Below, one piece after another: positions 16,601 through 24,856 of a DNA stretch of 33,524 nucleotides. The first letter of the stretch is position 1; every line of letters starts with the position of its first letter. The notes under the pieces are model-generated. The model was not told where the DNA came from. It saw only the letters and a program-made list of their open reading frames with translations, and did not search any database. The stretch comes from Desulfosalsimonas propionicica (GTDB lineage: Bacteria; Desulfobacterota; Desulfobacteria; Desulfobacterales; Desulfosalsimonadaceae), in assembly GCF_013761005.1 (NCBI RefSeq), contig NZ_JACDUS010000019.1:1-33524 (forward strand), written 5' to 3'. A program made the position numbers and the translations under genes.

Positions 16601-16786
16601 CTATCTGAAAAAAAGCATAACACGGTTGAGCTGTAAGCCGAATAGGCCCGGATAGATATTTTTGTCCGTTGCCGCTATACCGGCTTTCTGGAGTCGGCGG
16701 CGCAATTCGCGCAAGAGGATTTGCTCGCGCGCATCCGGCACAATCAATAGGGATTTGGCCTTTTTCAGGCACTCTGTTGGTATATT
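16601..16786 (-). pseudogene. Unidentified coding remnant
   Basis: A minus-strand frame of about 62 codons, bounded by stops, reads LIVPDAREQILLRELRRRLQ then NIYPGLFGLQLNRVMLFFR. Its composition is strongly protein-like and the C-terminal end looks natural, but it has no start codon with a ribosome binding site. It is probably the 3' stump of a gene displaced from this site. I do not recognise the family. The gap to 17041 otherwise holds only the lipoprotein promoter region. Confidence 0.3.
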
Positions 16787-16919
16787 TCATTGAGCGGGAC
16801 TTGTTTTTGTCAAGCTATGTTTTTCGGTTCTGCCACGTCAACCACCCCCGGCCGCAGAGAAACTTTCTAAATAAGCAATAATCGACCAATAATACTAAAT
16901 TATAATGTTTATATTTTTC

Positions 16920-16948
16920 TTGACACTTTATTTAATGTATCTTAAAAG
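16920..16948 (+). promoter_or_regulatory. Possible promoter of the exported-protein block
   Basis: TTGACA at 16920-16925 is followed after 17 bases by TAAAAG at 16943-16948, in very AT-rich DNA upstream of the 17042 gene. The -35 is a full match and the -10 is weak. Confidence 0.35.
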
Positions 16949-17041
16949 ATTTTTATAATAGCTATTATCTACTTATTTTAATCCTGTTTCTTTGAACTGA
17001 AGTGGACCTTTTATTTCATTTTTGGATGGGGAGGTTTGCAA

Positions 17042-18457
17042 ATGGATATTAGAGCAAAGCTTATTTTTCTGTTAACGGTCTATGCTGTTGTCGTAGGCGG
17101 CTGCAAAATAGAAGGTACAGTGGAACAGCAGGGCAAAGGCGTGGAGGGTGTTGATGTACAAATGTCAGGGCCTGAATCACGGACTATACAAACTGATAAG
17201 GATGGCTATTTTGTCTTCAATAATATAGAGAAAGGCGAATACAGGATCACACCGGAGAAAAAGGCATATACATTTGAGCCCGAATCTCACAGCGTCAAGA
17301 TTAGCAAGCTTTCAAAAACCCAGGAAATTAATTTCACTGTTTCCCAGACGGGCGTACAAATCTCAGCGGATCCTCAAACTATCAAACCCGGAGAGACCTC
17401 CACTCTTTCCTGGAGCGCTTCAAACGCTGATACCTGCGCCATAGAACCTGACATCGGAGAAGTGGACACAATTGGTTCGCTTGATGTTTCTCCGGATGAG
17501 TCAACCGTGTATTCAATCACAGCTACAGGAGCGGGCGATTCGGCTCCTGATGAAGTGACAGTGGAAGTCGCGCCGGACGAGTCTCCGGAAGTGTCCATAC
17601 TCTCGCCGTCGTCCGGAGAATTTTTGGCACGAGAAGAGGTTGCGATCAGGGGGACAATAGACGGAATTTCTGAAGCCGAAGTCGGTGTGAGCGTTAACAG
17701 CACCGCCTTAAACGAGATCTCCTTTGATTCCCGGATACCTGCAAATGTATATAAAGAGGAATTCGCGGCAAACAATGTTCCTCTCATGCCCGGGGAGAAC
17801 ACGATTACCGTAATCCTAACCTCCAGCGACCTTGAACAGATTGCCGAGGAATCCGTAGAGGTTTACTGTGAACCCGCAGATTATACCATTAAAGCCACAT
17901 CTGCGCGGCAACGCGCAGTCTCTCCACTGGAAGCAACCTTGGAGATTGAAGCGTCTTTTAACATTACGGATTCCTCGGTTATCTGTTCCGGGCCTGCTCC
18001 GGCGGATATAACAGAGCAGGCTCCGGACGAATACGATGTGCGAATGATTGAGCCGGGGCTCTACTTTTTTACCGTGGAAACTGCGGATCCGGAAAATAAT
18101 ATACTTGCCGATGAGTACGTCTTTTTGGTGATGGAGGAGGAAGAACTGGACGAAAAACTGCGATCCAAGTGGAACGGACTTAAATCCGCCCTTTCGGAAC
18201 AGGATATTCAGGGAGCTTTGCAATACTTCACCGACGAGCAGAAATACCTTTACAGCGATATTTATTCAGCGCTTGAAGATGAACTTCCGCAAACGGCTGC
18301 TGAGATGAAAGAGATAGAATTTCTTTACGCAAAAGATAATCTGGCAAAATATAAAATATACAAAGACGAACATTATGGCGGAGAGGAAATCACTGTGGCC
18401 TATTACCTATACTTTGTAAAAACATCCGAGGGGCTTTGGAAGATACACCGTTACTGA
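17042..18457 (+). CDS. Lipoprotein with carboxypeptidase-regulatory-like and Ig-like domains
   Basis: ATG 17042 follows GGGAGGTTTGCAA; the frame's upstream TTG is less likely. The signal peptide ends in a lipobox VVGGC, so the protein is lipid-anchored outside the inner membrane. Next is a carboxypeptidase-regulatory-like beta domain (KIEGTVEQQGKGVEGVDVQ...DGYFVFNNIEKGEYRITPE, residues about 22-95). A bacterial Ig-like domain follows (ISADPQTIKPGETSTLSWS, about 105-180), then a further SPSSGEFLAREEVAIRGTI-type domain to about 280. The last 90 residues form a separate helix-strand module with LQYFTDEQKYLY and end SEGLWKIHRY, similar in layout to NTF2-like stalk domains. It has no catalytic motif. 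It is probably a surface or periplasmic structural protein and the first gene of the exported block. Confidence 0.8.
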   Translation: MDIRAKLIFLLTVYAVVVGGCKIEGTVEQQGKGVEGVDVQMSGPESRTIQTDKDGYFVFNNIEKGEYRITPEKKAYTFEPESHSVKISKLSKTQEINFTVSQTGVQISADPQTIKPGETSTLSWSASNADTCAIEPDIGEVDTIGSLDVSPDESTVYSITATGAGDSAPDEVTVEVAPDESPEVSILSPSSGEFLAREEVAIRGTIDGISEAEVGVSVNSTALNEISFDSRIPANVYKEEFAANNVPLMPGENTITVILTSSDLEQIAEESVEVYCEPADYTIKATSARQRAVSPLEATLEIEASFNITDSSVICSGPAPADITEQAPDEYDVRMIEPGLYFFTVETADPENNILADEYVFLVMEEEELDEKLRSKWNGLKSALSEQDIQGALQYFTDEQKYLYSDIYSALEDELPQTAAEMKEIEFLYAKDNLAKYKIYKDEHYGGEEITVAYYLYFVKTSEGLWKIHRY

Positions 18458-18542
18458 TGAGCCTATATATTATAGTACCGGTACAGGGGCCGGCGTGCAG
18501 ACAGGGTATTGACGGGATTTATCCAAGCAAACCGGAGGAGAA

Positions 18543-18725
18543 ATGAAAAGAGTTTTTCTTGTTCCATTGTGTTTCTTGTCAGGCGTCATGCTCCTGTTGG
18601 TCGCTTCCGGATGCATCAGTGTTTATGATCCGCCCCGCCATGGAAGAGTCATAGATGCGGATACCGGAGAGTCGATAGAGAATGTTGTGGTGATGGGTTA
18701 TTGGGATATTTCTTTAACGGAATGA
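18543..18725 (+). CDS. Short lipoprotein, truncated duplicate
   Basis: A 60-residue frame starts at ATG 18543 behind ACCGGAGGAGAA. It has a signal peptide with lipobox (LLVASGC) and then ISVYDPPRHGRVIDADTGES, the start of a carboxypeptidase-regulatory-like beta domain. It stops after GYWDISLTE, whereas the neighbouring copy continues for about 100 residues. Roughly 90 bases (18617-18715) are over 90% identical to 18937-19025. This copy kept the lipid-attachment cysteine and lost the body. It may be a pseudogene, though its translation signals are intact. Confidence 0.6.
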   Translation: MKRVFLVPLCFLSGVMLLLVASGCISVYDPPRHGRVIDADTGESIENVVVMGYWDISLTE

Positions 18726-18862
18726 TCCGGACTGCGATTGAAACTTTTTGGGGGCATCTTCTCCATTTGGCCAAAAAATATCAAATCTTCTCGTCATAGA
18801 GCTGTTTGATAAATTTCTTTAATAAAAAGGATCTTGGAAAAGATACCGCTACTGAGGGAACA

Positions 18863-19348
18863 ATGAAAAGGGATTTTCTTATAATACTATTTTTACTGTT
18901 CGGACCTATAATCTTGTTCATTTTTTTAGGCATTATAAGTGTTTATGACCCGCCCCGTCATGGAAGAGTCATGGATGCGGATACCGGAGAGCCGATAGAG
19001 AATGTTGTGGTGATGGGTTATTGGAGGATTAACTATTTTCCTTTCATGTTTATAGGTGCCCCATCGCATTATTATGATGCAAGGGAGGCTGTGACGGATG
19101 AAGAGGGATATTTTACTTTGCCGGGTCTAGGGTTGTGGCTGTATCCCGGTTATCTTAACAGTCCATCCATAAGCGTCTATAAAAAAGGGTATAAAAACAG
19201 AGGCTGGGATAAAGATAAAAGGGTTATCCCTTTGAGAAAACTTGATGAGGAAGAATCAATATACCGAATAAACTTGGATATCCCACTTTCTGATAATCAT
19301 AAAATAAAACGATATTTGCAGGAAATAGATCATTATAGCCTTAAGTAA
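18863..19348 (+). CDS. Exported carboxypeptidase-regulatory-like domain protein, second copy
   Basis: ATG 18863 follows GAGGGAACA; the longer frame from 18806 has no binding site. A hydrophobic N-terminus (FLIILFLLFGPIILFIFLG) leads into ISVYDPPRHGRVMDADTGEP. The rest of a carboxypeptidase-regulatory-like domain follows (REAVTDEEGYFTLPGLG), then a tail with a YKKGYKNRGWDKDKR segment. Where the first copy has the lipobox cysteine this one has isoleucine (FLGII), so it is probably membrane-anchored by its uncleaved helix. 161 residues. It has no catalytic motif. It lies between the truncated copy and the large zinc-site protein on the same strand. Confidence 0.7.
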   Translation: MKRDFLIILFLLFGPIILFIFLGIISVYDPPRHGRVMDADTGEPIENVVVMGYWRINYFPFMFIGAPSHYYDAREAVTDEEGYFTLPGLGLWLYPGYLNSPSISVYKKGYKNRGWDKDKRVIPLRKLDEEESIYRINLDIPLSDNHKIKRYLQEIDHYSLK

Positions 19349-19414
19349 AGGCTTTATAATGAATGATTGCAACTGTTGGCAAGTAAAATGGAAACTCAGC
19401 GAGAAAGAGATACT

Positions 19415-21670
19415 ATGAAAAAGTTAAGTTTTTTATTCATTCTAGTATTGGCTATTTACATAATCCTTCCTTCCCCTTTTGCCTTCGGCTGGGCTGTAGA
19501 CAATCATGCAGATATTTCCGAAGAAGCTGCCAGGCATTCTGTCCTGGGAGAAGGATATGGAGATTTTGTAAAAACCGGCGTCGGGCTGAGAAATGGTCTG
19601 GACGAAAACCTTGAACACAATAATAAGGAAGAAAAGAGTGTTATCAACTGGCTCAAGCATGGCGCCAAAAACGAGGATGCTAAATGCGGAGAAGATTCTG
19701 ATGTGTCTTGTCAGTATTATTGGGGTCGATTTAATCACCATTTTCACAATCCCCTAAAAATTTGGGACAATGCCGGATTAAGTGATTTCTGGATAGGTGA
19801 CTCGTCTTTGCTCTGGGCCCAGGAGGACAGTCAAACATGGTCCTGGAATAATATCCGCGATTTTTATTATGAGGCACTGACCTCGACGGAGTTGGGATGG
19901 AAAGAGAGAAGGTCGGGGTTGGCAGATGTTTTTATGGGGATAGGGCACCAATTGCACCTGGTCCAGGATAAAGCAGTGCCTTGCCATGCTCGAAATGATT
20001 CGCATTCCGAAGAGACATTTGTGCCTGATTTCATCCAGCGGTTGGGAGGTGGTTTGTATTTTGAATCATGGGCTGCAGATAAAAATAACAGGAATTTAGT
20101 AAAAAATCTTGCCAAGAACCAGATCAAACCTGCCCTGGACCTTCAGGATAAAATCGAAGAGAAGCTGCCGGTTGCCAAATTTATAGACACAAACACATAT
20201 GACGGCACAAACCCTTCGGCGAGTCTTTCCATAGGACTTTCTGAATTCACGAATCCCAATTTTTTCAGCAGTGACACGATCTTTACGGAAGAATACGACC
20301 AGGACCACAAGCATTACTTTCCCTACCCCAGGAAATCGGATACAAATATTCAGGATTTCATTGATGAGCTTCCGGGCATCAAGATACTGACCGATAGCGG
20401 GGATACTGAATTCGTGATAAGCATGAAATCCGACAGAATGGAAATTGAGCATTTTGTTCAGCCGACTTACCATACGCGGGCCCTTACCGGAAATTATCCA
20501 ATTTATTGGAAAACATTTTATCTGAGCGAAAAATGCCATGAAGATTATGCTGAAAAACTTGTGCCCCGGGCTTCAGGATATTCCGCCGAACTTATAAACT
20601 ATTTTTTCCGGGGCTCAATAGATATTTCCCTGCCCGAGTCCGGAGTATATGCAATGCTTGACTCCGACGTTGACCGTTCAGACTATGACAGTGCAGAAAA
20701 CGTTTTTGACAGCATTATGTTAAGGGCGAAAAACACCTCTTTATTTGACGAGGAGTTAAGTGACGGGAAAATATTGCTGGTTATCGAGTACCGCACAGTG
20801 CTTGAATATCCCTTTCAAAGCTTTTATGATCTTTGGATAGATTCGGGATATCTCCCCGAATATTCGGAATACCATTATACTGTAGTGGAAAGTGGAAGGC
20901 GCAGTATTCCGGATTCCCTGGTGGAGATAGAATTTGATCTGAATCATGATCCCATACCCTTAAATGCAGTGGATCTGTCGTTATATCTTGTTTACAGAGG
21001 AGAACTCGGAGCCGAGGAAAACGGCGTGGCCGTGGGATACAAAAACCTAAGCGAGCCCACCCCGTTTGCTGTATACAACACCTGCGATCAGATATGCATC
21101 AATGAAGAGTGGTATGAAGCAGGCAGTGATGAGGCGGTTGATATCGTTGATGAAAACGGGGACGGATTCGCCAATCCTTATTACTGCGATGAAAATGATA
21201 TATGCTATGAGGCAGAGCACGATGTGTATCAACATGGAGCCGAAGAAATCTGCATAGCATTTCACCCCACGGATATTCCCCGTGCTGCGGACTGTGAAAG
21301 CACAAACGAAAAAAATGGAGAAATTTTTATAACTTCCCTTGAACCGGGAGAGCATTACCGCTTTTTTCTCCTGAGCGATGATGAGTACGGATTTACCGTG
21401 AACAAAGCCAATTATGTTGTTCCAGAAAATCATTGTCCGCCCGGCTTCCCTTATCCTGATTACGGCTGGACACATGAAAAGTTTACAGGCGGCACTTATA
21501 CAGGACCCGGAACAATACACGGCACCTCAACGGAAGGAAATAATGTTCTGCCGCTCTTCCACGAAGTATACAATACTGAAAGCACAATGGCGTATTGGTT
21601 GTTTAACAGTGAATATCCGCCGGATGCCAGTGATGAGGGGGAATGCAGGTGTGAATTTGGAAACCTGTGA
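19415..21670 (+). CDS. Large exported protein with S1/P1 nuclease- or phospholipase C-like zinc site
   Basis: The 751-residue protein starts at ATG 19415 (behind GAGAAAGAGATACT). Its signal peptide, KKLSFLFILVLAIYIILPSPFAFG, is cleaved just before a tryptophan. The mature start WAVDNHADISEEAARHS matches the W...H N-terminus of zinc-dependent phospholipase C and S1/P1 nucleases. Further candidate zinc ligands are in FNHHFHNP (about residue 110), GHQLHLVQDKAVPCHARND (about 185-203) and the HSEETF that follows. The HLVQD...P.H pattern is the strongest clue. These families cut phospholipids or single-stranded nucleic acid outside the cell. The remaining 500 residues include Asp/Glu-rich stretches and a cysteine cluster near 560-615 and are not recognised. 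Which substrate class applies is open. Confidence 0.65.
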   Translation: MKKLSFLFILVLAIYIILPSPFAFGWAVDNHADISEEAARHSVLGEGYGDFVKTGVGLRNGLDENLEHNNKEEKSVINWLKHGAKNEDAKCGEDSDVSCQYYWGRFNHHFHNPLKIWDNAGLSDFWIGDSSLLWAQEDSQTWSWNNIRDFYYEALTSTELGWKERRSGLADVFMGIGHQLHLVQDKAVPCHARNDSHSEETFVPDFIQRLGGGLYFESWAADKNNRNLVKNLAKNQIKPALDLQDKIEEKLPVAKFIDTNTYDGTNPSASLSIGLSEFTNPNFFSSDTIFTEEYDQDHKHYFPYPRKSDTNIQDFIDELPGIKILTDSGDTEFVISMKSDRMEIEHFVQPTYHTRALTGNYPIYWKTFYLSEKCHEDYAEKLVPRASGYSAELINYFFRGSIDISLPESGVYAMLDSDVDRSDYDSAENVFDSIMLRAKNTSLFDEELSDGKILLVIEYRTVLEYPFQSFYDLWIDSGYLPEYSEYHYTVVESGRRSIPDSLVEIEFDLNHDPIPLNAVDLSLYLVYRGELGAEENGVAVGYKNLSEPTPFAVYNTCDQICINEEWYEAGSDEAVDIVDENGDGFANPYYCDENDICYEAEHDVYQHGAEEICIAFHPTDIPRAADCESTNEKNGEIFITSLEPGEHYRFFLLSDDEYGFTVNKANYVVPENHCPPGFPYPDYGWTHEKFTGGTYTGPGTIHGTSTEGNNVLPLFHEVYNTESTMAYWLFNSEYPPDASDEGECRCEFGNL

Positions 21671-21699
21671 TATTGAATCAAAAAAGCAGGAGGATGGAC

Positions 21700-22053
21700 A
21701 TGTTAAAAAAAACTGCTGTTGTTATAATAATTTTAACGATGGCCTGGGGCTCGGTCGCTTGTGCCGGGGAATGGAGACCGGTGGAAATCGATCTATCCAA
21801 TGATATGGTTATCCTGGAACACGAGGAGACCGGGGAGCAGAAAACCGCATACAAGGGAGATAAAATCAACAGAAGCACCATAAAGGAAATAAAAGAGAAC
21901 TCGGTTATACTCGAAGGGACGGCGCAACGTGACGGCCGGGAGATCACGATATCTACGGAGATCCGTGTAAAGGGGAAAGGAGCCCATTTTTCCTCCGCAC
22001 CGGAAAGCCCGCCGCAGTCCTCACATAAACCGGAACAGCAGTCATCGGATTAA
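21700..22053 (+). CDS. Small periplasmic protein, PilP/GspC-like beta domain
   Basis: ATG 21700 lies 6 bases after AGGAGG; the frame's earlier start at 21667 overlaps the previous stop and lacks a site. The signal peptide MLKKTAVVIIILTMAWGSVA is followed by a 60-residue beta-rich segment (VILEHEETGEQKTAYKGDKI...IKEIKENSVILEGTAQRDGREITI). The GD.I....I..I.ENSVIL pattern resembles the periplasmic beta domain of PilP and GspC, pilus and type II secretion components. The tail is rich in Ser, Pro and Gln and probably unstructured. 117 residues. The similarity is weak and the function unknown; it is probably co-transcribed with its neighbours. Confidence 0.55.
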   Translation: MLKKTAVVIIILTMAWGSVACAGEWRPVEIDLSNDMVILEHEETGEQKTAYKGDKINRSTIKEIKENSVILEGTAQRDGREITISTEIRVKGKGAHFSSAPESPPQSSHKPEQQSSD

Positions 22054-22089
22054 AGTATTTCCCGCGGATTCAAATCTGGGAAAAGTAAA

Positions 22090-23337
22090 ATGAAGAAACA
22101 AAAGATTATGTATAGACTTTTAGCAGCGGCTGTACTTTTATGGGCTCTGATACCCCTGCCCGGAAATGCAGGTGAAGAGTCGGGAATCATAAGGCTCGCA
22201 ACCGATCCCGGAGGAGCCCGGATTTTTGTTGACGGCACCCGGCACGCAACAACGCCTGACGAACCCGATGATACAACCGAACTGAGGCTTAATCCCGGAA
22301 AACACCAGATCGAGGCAAAACTGCCAAAAAAGCAAAGCCCGATTGGCCGTGCCTTTTACGGCAGGCGGGATATGAAGGTGAAACCGAAAAGCAATCTCAA
22401 ATTCACCCTTGTTTTAAAAAGCCTTGCTGAGCCGGTCCGTACATTTGGCGATAATGAGGGTTTTGTCATCTCCGTGGCCTTCGGTCCCGAGGGGAAATAT
22501 GCCCTGTCCGGTGCCTGCGAGCGCAGGAGGCAAAAAATCTGGGGCGGGTCAGTAAAACTAAGAAACCTTGAGACCGGCAAAACCGTTCGCACCTTTTCGG
22601 GCGACCAGGAGTGCGCACTCTGCGTGGCCTTCGGCCCCGAGGGCAGGCTTGGTCTTTCAGGGTCGACGGGGGGAAGGCTCACCCTTTGGAATGTTGAGTC
22701 CGGCGGCTCTGTTTTAACCCTCACCGGCCACGAAGACGATGTTCGCTCCGTGGCTTTCAGCCCGGACGGAAGACGCGCCCTTTCAGGTTCGGATGATAAC
22801 AGTGTGCGGCTGTGGGATTTAGAGACAGGCAGGGAAATACGCACATTTACAGGTCATGAAGACCGGGTGCGTTCCGTGGCTTTCAGCCCGGACGGAAAGA
22901 AGGCCGTCTCGGCGTCCTGGGATTCCACTGTCCGGCTCTGGGACGTGGAAACCGGTGAAACCATTCGCATATTTACAGGCCATGAATTCCAGGTTCACTC
23001 CGCAGCCTTTGGCCCTGACGGGCAGAAGGCCGCGTCCTGCTCCTCGGATAAGACAGTCAAAGTCTGGGACGTTGAAACAGGCAGAACCCTTCAAACCTTT
23101 TCGGGTCATGATGACTGGGTGCGCGCCGTGGCATTCAGTCCTAACGGAAAATACGTCCTTTCCGGGTCAGACGATAAAACCGCCAGGCTCTGGGACTTGA
23201 CCACAGGTGAACTTGTGAGAAATTATACCGATCATGACGGCTGGGTGCTTTCCGCTGATATCAGCCCGGACAGCAAGCGTGGTTTTACAGGTTCGCGCGA
23301 TAAAACCGTAAAGTTTTGGTTGCTGGAGATGCCTTAG
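22090..23337 (+). CDS. Exported PEGA-WD40 beta-propeller protein
   Basis: The 415-residue protein has a signal peptide (YRLLAAAVLLWALIPLPGNA). A PEGA-like domain at about 33-80 (IRLATDPGGARIFVDGT...LNPGKHQIEA) is followed from about 113 by seven WD40 repeats. The repeats show VAFSPDGRRALSGSDDNSVRLWD and close variants with GHEDDVRSVAFSPDG. Seven repeats make one closed propeller, a protein-binding scaffold without its own activity. The PEGA motif is usual in surface or envelope proteins. The central repeats are much more alike than the outer ones, suggesting recent internal duplication. It is the last gene of the exported block, 36 bases after the previous stop, and could be the recognition subunit of a complex with the zinc-site protein; that is inference. 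Confidence 0.85.
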   Translation: MKKQKIMYRLLAAAVLLWALIPLPGNAGEESGIIRLATDPGGARIFVDGTRHATTPDEPDDTTELRLNPGKHQIEAKLPKKQSPIGRAFYGRRDMKVKPKSNLKFTLVLKSLAEPVRTFGDNEGFVISVAFGPEGKYALSGACERRRQKIWGGSVKLRNLETGKTVRTFSGDQECALCVAFGPEGRLGLSGSTGGRLTLWNVESGGSVLTLTGHEDDVRSVAFSPDGRRALSGSDDNSVRLWDLETGREIRTFTGHEDRVRSVAFSPDGKKAVSASWDSTVRLWDVETGETIRIFTGHEFQVHSAAFGPDGQKAASCSSDKTVKVWDVETGRTLQTFSGHDDWVRAVAFSPNGKYVLSGSDDKTARLWDLTTGELVRNYTDHDGWVLSADISPDSKRGFTGSRDKTVKFWLLEMP

Positions 23338-23373
23338 GTTCTGTGAGGTATGTAAAAAGGCCTTTAATACCTA

Positions 23374-23445
23374 TTCCGGTGAAGTCGGCCACCCATTCCG
23401 GATGATTCCGGCCACCTGTTCCGGTCCATGTCGGCCACTTTTTCG
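23374..23445. repeat. Terminal direct repeats of the IS21 element
   Basis: Three tandem units begin with TTCCGG at 23374, 23396 and 23419. Each carries a GGCCAC core 12-16 bases after its start, and a partial fourth follows at 23441. Multiple short direct repeats inside the end are typical of IS21-family termini, where transposase binds. Confidence 0.65.
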
Positions 23446-23492
23446 GAGCAAAGCGACGCTGTCTTTTTTTCTCACAAATTACCGGGATTAAG

Positions 23493-23862
23493 TCAACGCT
23501 GTTTTTTCTTCCGCATAGAGCCTCCTTTCAAATCGATTTTATAAGCATTGTGGACCATGCGATCGAGTATGGCATCGGCCATTGTCGGATCAGCAATGAT
23601 TTCATGCCAGTGCGATACCGGCAGCTGACTGGTTATCACGGTTGACTGCAAGTCATAGCGGTCTTCTATTATCTCAAGAAAATCTCTCTGCTGCTCCTTG
23701 TTTAATTTTGACAGCCCCAGTCATCGAGAACCAAAAGGTTTGTTTTGGCCAATGTGGATAGCAGTTTGGCGTAGCGGCCATCTGAAGCTGCTCTTCAAAG
23801 GCCTTGCGCATACCGTAAAACTTCATCACCTGCAGTTTTTCTATAATCGGATGGGTCAACAT
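23493..23862 (-). pseudogene. istB: IS21 helper ATPase (istB), internally deleted
   Basis: The N-terminal 29 residues (MLTHPIIEKLQVMKFYGMRK...) are intact. They are followed directly, in another frame, by DGRYAKLLSTLAKTNLLVLD (Walker B), and then, after a further shift, by QSTVITSQLPVSHWHEIIAD and the C-terminus KGGSMRKKKQR. The Walker A and linker segment is deleted (the gene is about 370 bases against about 750), and two frameshifts are present. It cannot encode an active ATPase. Confidence 0.85.
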
Positions 23863-23975
23863 GATAGATCCCCTTATTTTTTGCCTGTTCAAAATATCGT
23901 CCATGACCTATGCTATAAACGCCTTTGCCGGAGGATAGGGCAACGCTGGGGAGCGCCGAGCGCCGGCATCGGCGA

Positions 23976-24027
23976 CCGAAGTATGGGGGCCGTACCCAAG
24001 TGTACGGCCCTTTTCTTCATACTTTGG
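23976..24027 (+). terminator. Nested hairpin with U-tract between istB and istA relics
   Basis: The inner stem GGGCCGTAC (23987-23995) and GTACGGCCC (24002-24010) closes a six-base loop and is followed by TTTTCTT. An outer stem CCGAAGTATG (23976-23985) pairs with CATACTTTGG (24018-24027) with one mismatch. The inner hairpin looks like an intrinsic terminator on the plus strand. It sits in about 230 bases of GC-rich spacer, where IS21 genes normally adjoin. Confidence 0.6.
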
Positions 24028-24092
24028 TCTTTTATGCGTCAAACCCCGGGGGTTGGGGGCAGCGCCCCCAATTCAGATCAGATCCATACCTT

Positions 24093-24777
24093 TTACCGGA
24101 AGTAGTCTTGCCCTCGGATGTTAGCGTGCTCAATGCAGTGCCCGATGAGTCTTTATCCGGCAAAGGCTTTTGATCCAGGCCATTTTTCAGGATCGACTCA
24201 ACGCTTTTGTAGCTGAGTCCGCCGATGGCGTTGGCTCGCTTGGCAGCTGCTACCAGACGCTCTTCCCCATAACTTTTGCCCAGTCGCAATATTCCCAGAC
24301 AACTGCGGAAGCCCTGCTGGGGATGCATGTGGGATTTCATAACGTTTTGAACCAATTCAGCTGTGCAGGGCCGATCTGCCCCGCCCATCGCAGCAGGCGC
24401 TCAGGGCTCCATTGCAGGTATTTCTGATGGCGTTCAGGCATATGCTGCTTTAAAGTGGTATGCCGCCCGGGCCGGTCACTTCTTGGATGTGCGGCGATAT
24501 TTTTGCTTTTATAGAAGCATTCCAGCGTGTTTGCCGTAAGCCGGACATCGATTTCTTTTTTGACCATCTGGTGGGGCACGCTGTAATAATGCCGATCGAT
24601 TTCGATGTGATAGTCGATGTTGACCCAGGCTTTTTTCCACCAGGCAAATTCATAGCGATTTAGCGGCAGGGGTTTTATCTGCTGCCCCCGGAATTCCTCT
24701 TCCTTGCCGATGGCCATTATGTGTACGCCTTCGCAGATGCCTTCCTCCTTGTAGCGGTCAGGAGGGCAGGTCAGCAT
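24093..24777 (-). pseudogene. istA: IS21 transposase (istA), 3' part, frameshifted
   Basis: The frame from 24777 reads EFAWWKKAWVNIDYHIEIDR, HYYSVPHQMVKKEIDVRLTA and a QWSPERLLRWAGQIGPAQL segment, which is the IstA C-terminal beta domain. Near 24340-24380 the homology moves frame (QGFRSCLGILRLGKSYGEER...SVESILKNGLDQKPLP). It moves again near 24130 to end HANIRGQDYFR at TAA 24093-24095. The DNA-binding N-terminus and DDE catalytic core are missing. No left end of the element was found in 24778-24856. Confidence 0.85.
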
Positions 24778-24856
24778 ATCCCAGGGCTTTGACGAATTTG
24801 TGTTGTGCTTCGGAAGAGGAAATAAGCATCATAGGCACACATATCACATATTAGGT

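Noticed and set aside
23346-23372. Terminator after the WD40 gene
   Set aside because: The imperfect palindrome aggtatgtaaaaagg/cctttaatacct is AT-rich and lacks a T-tract.
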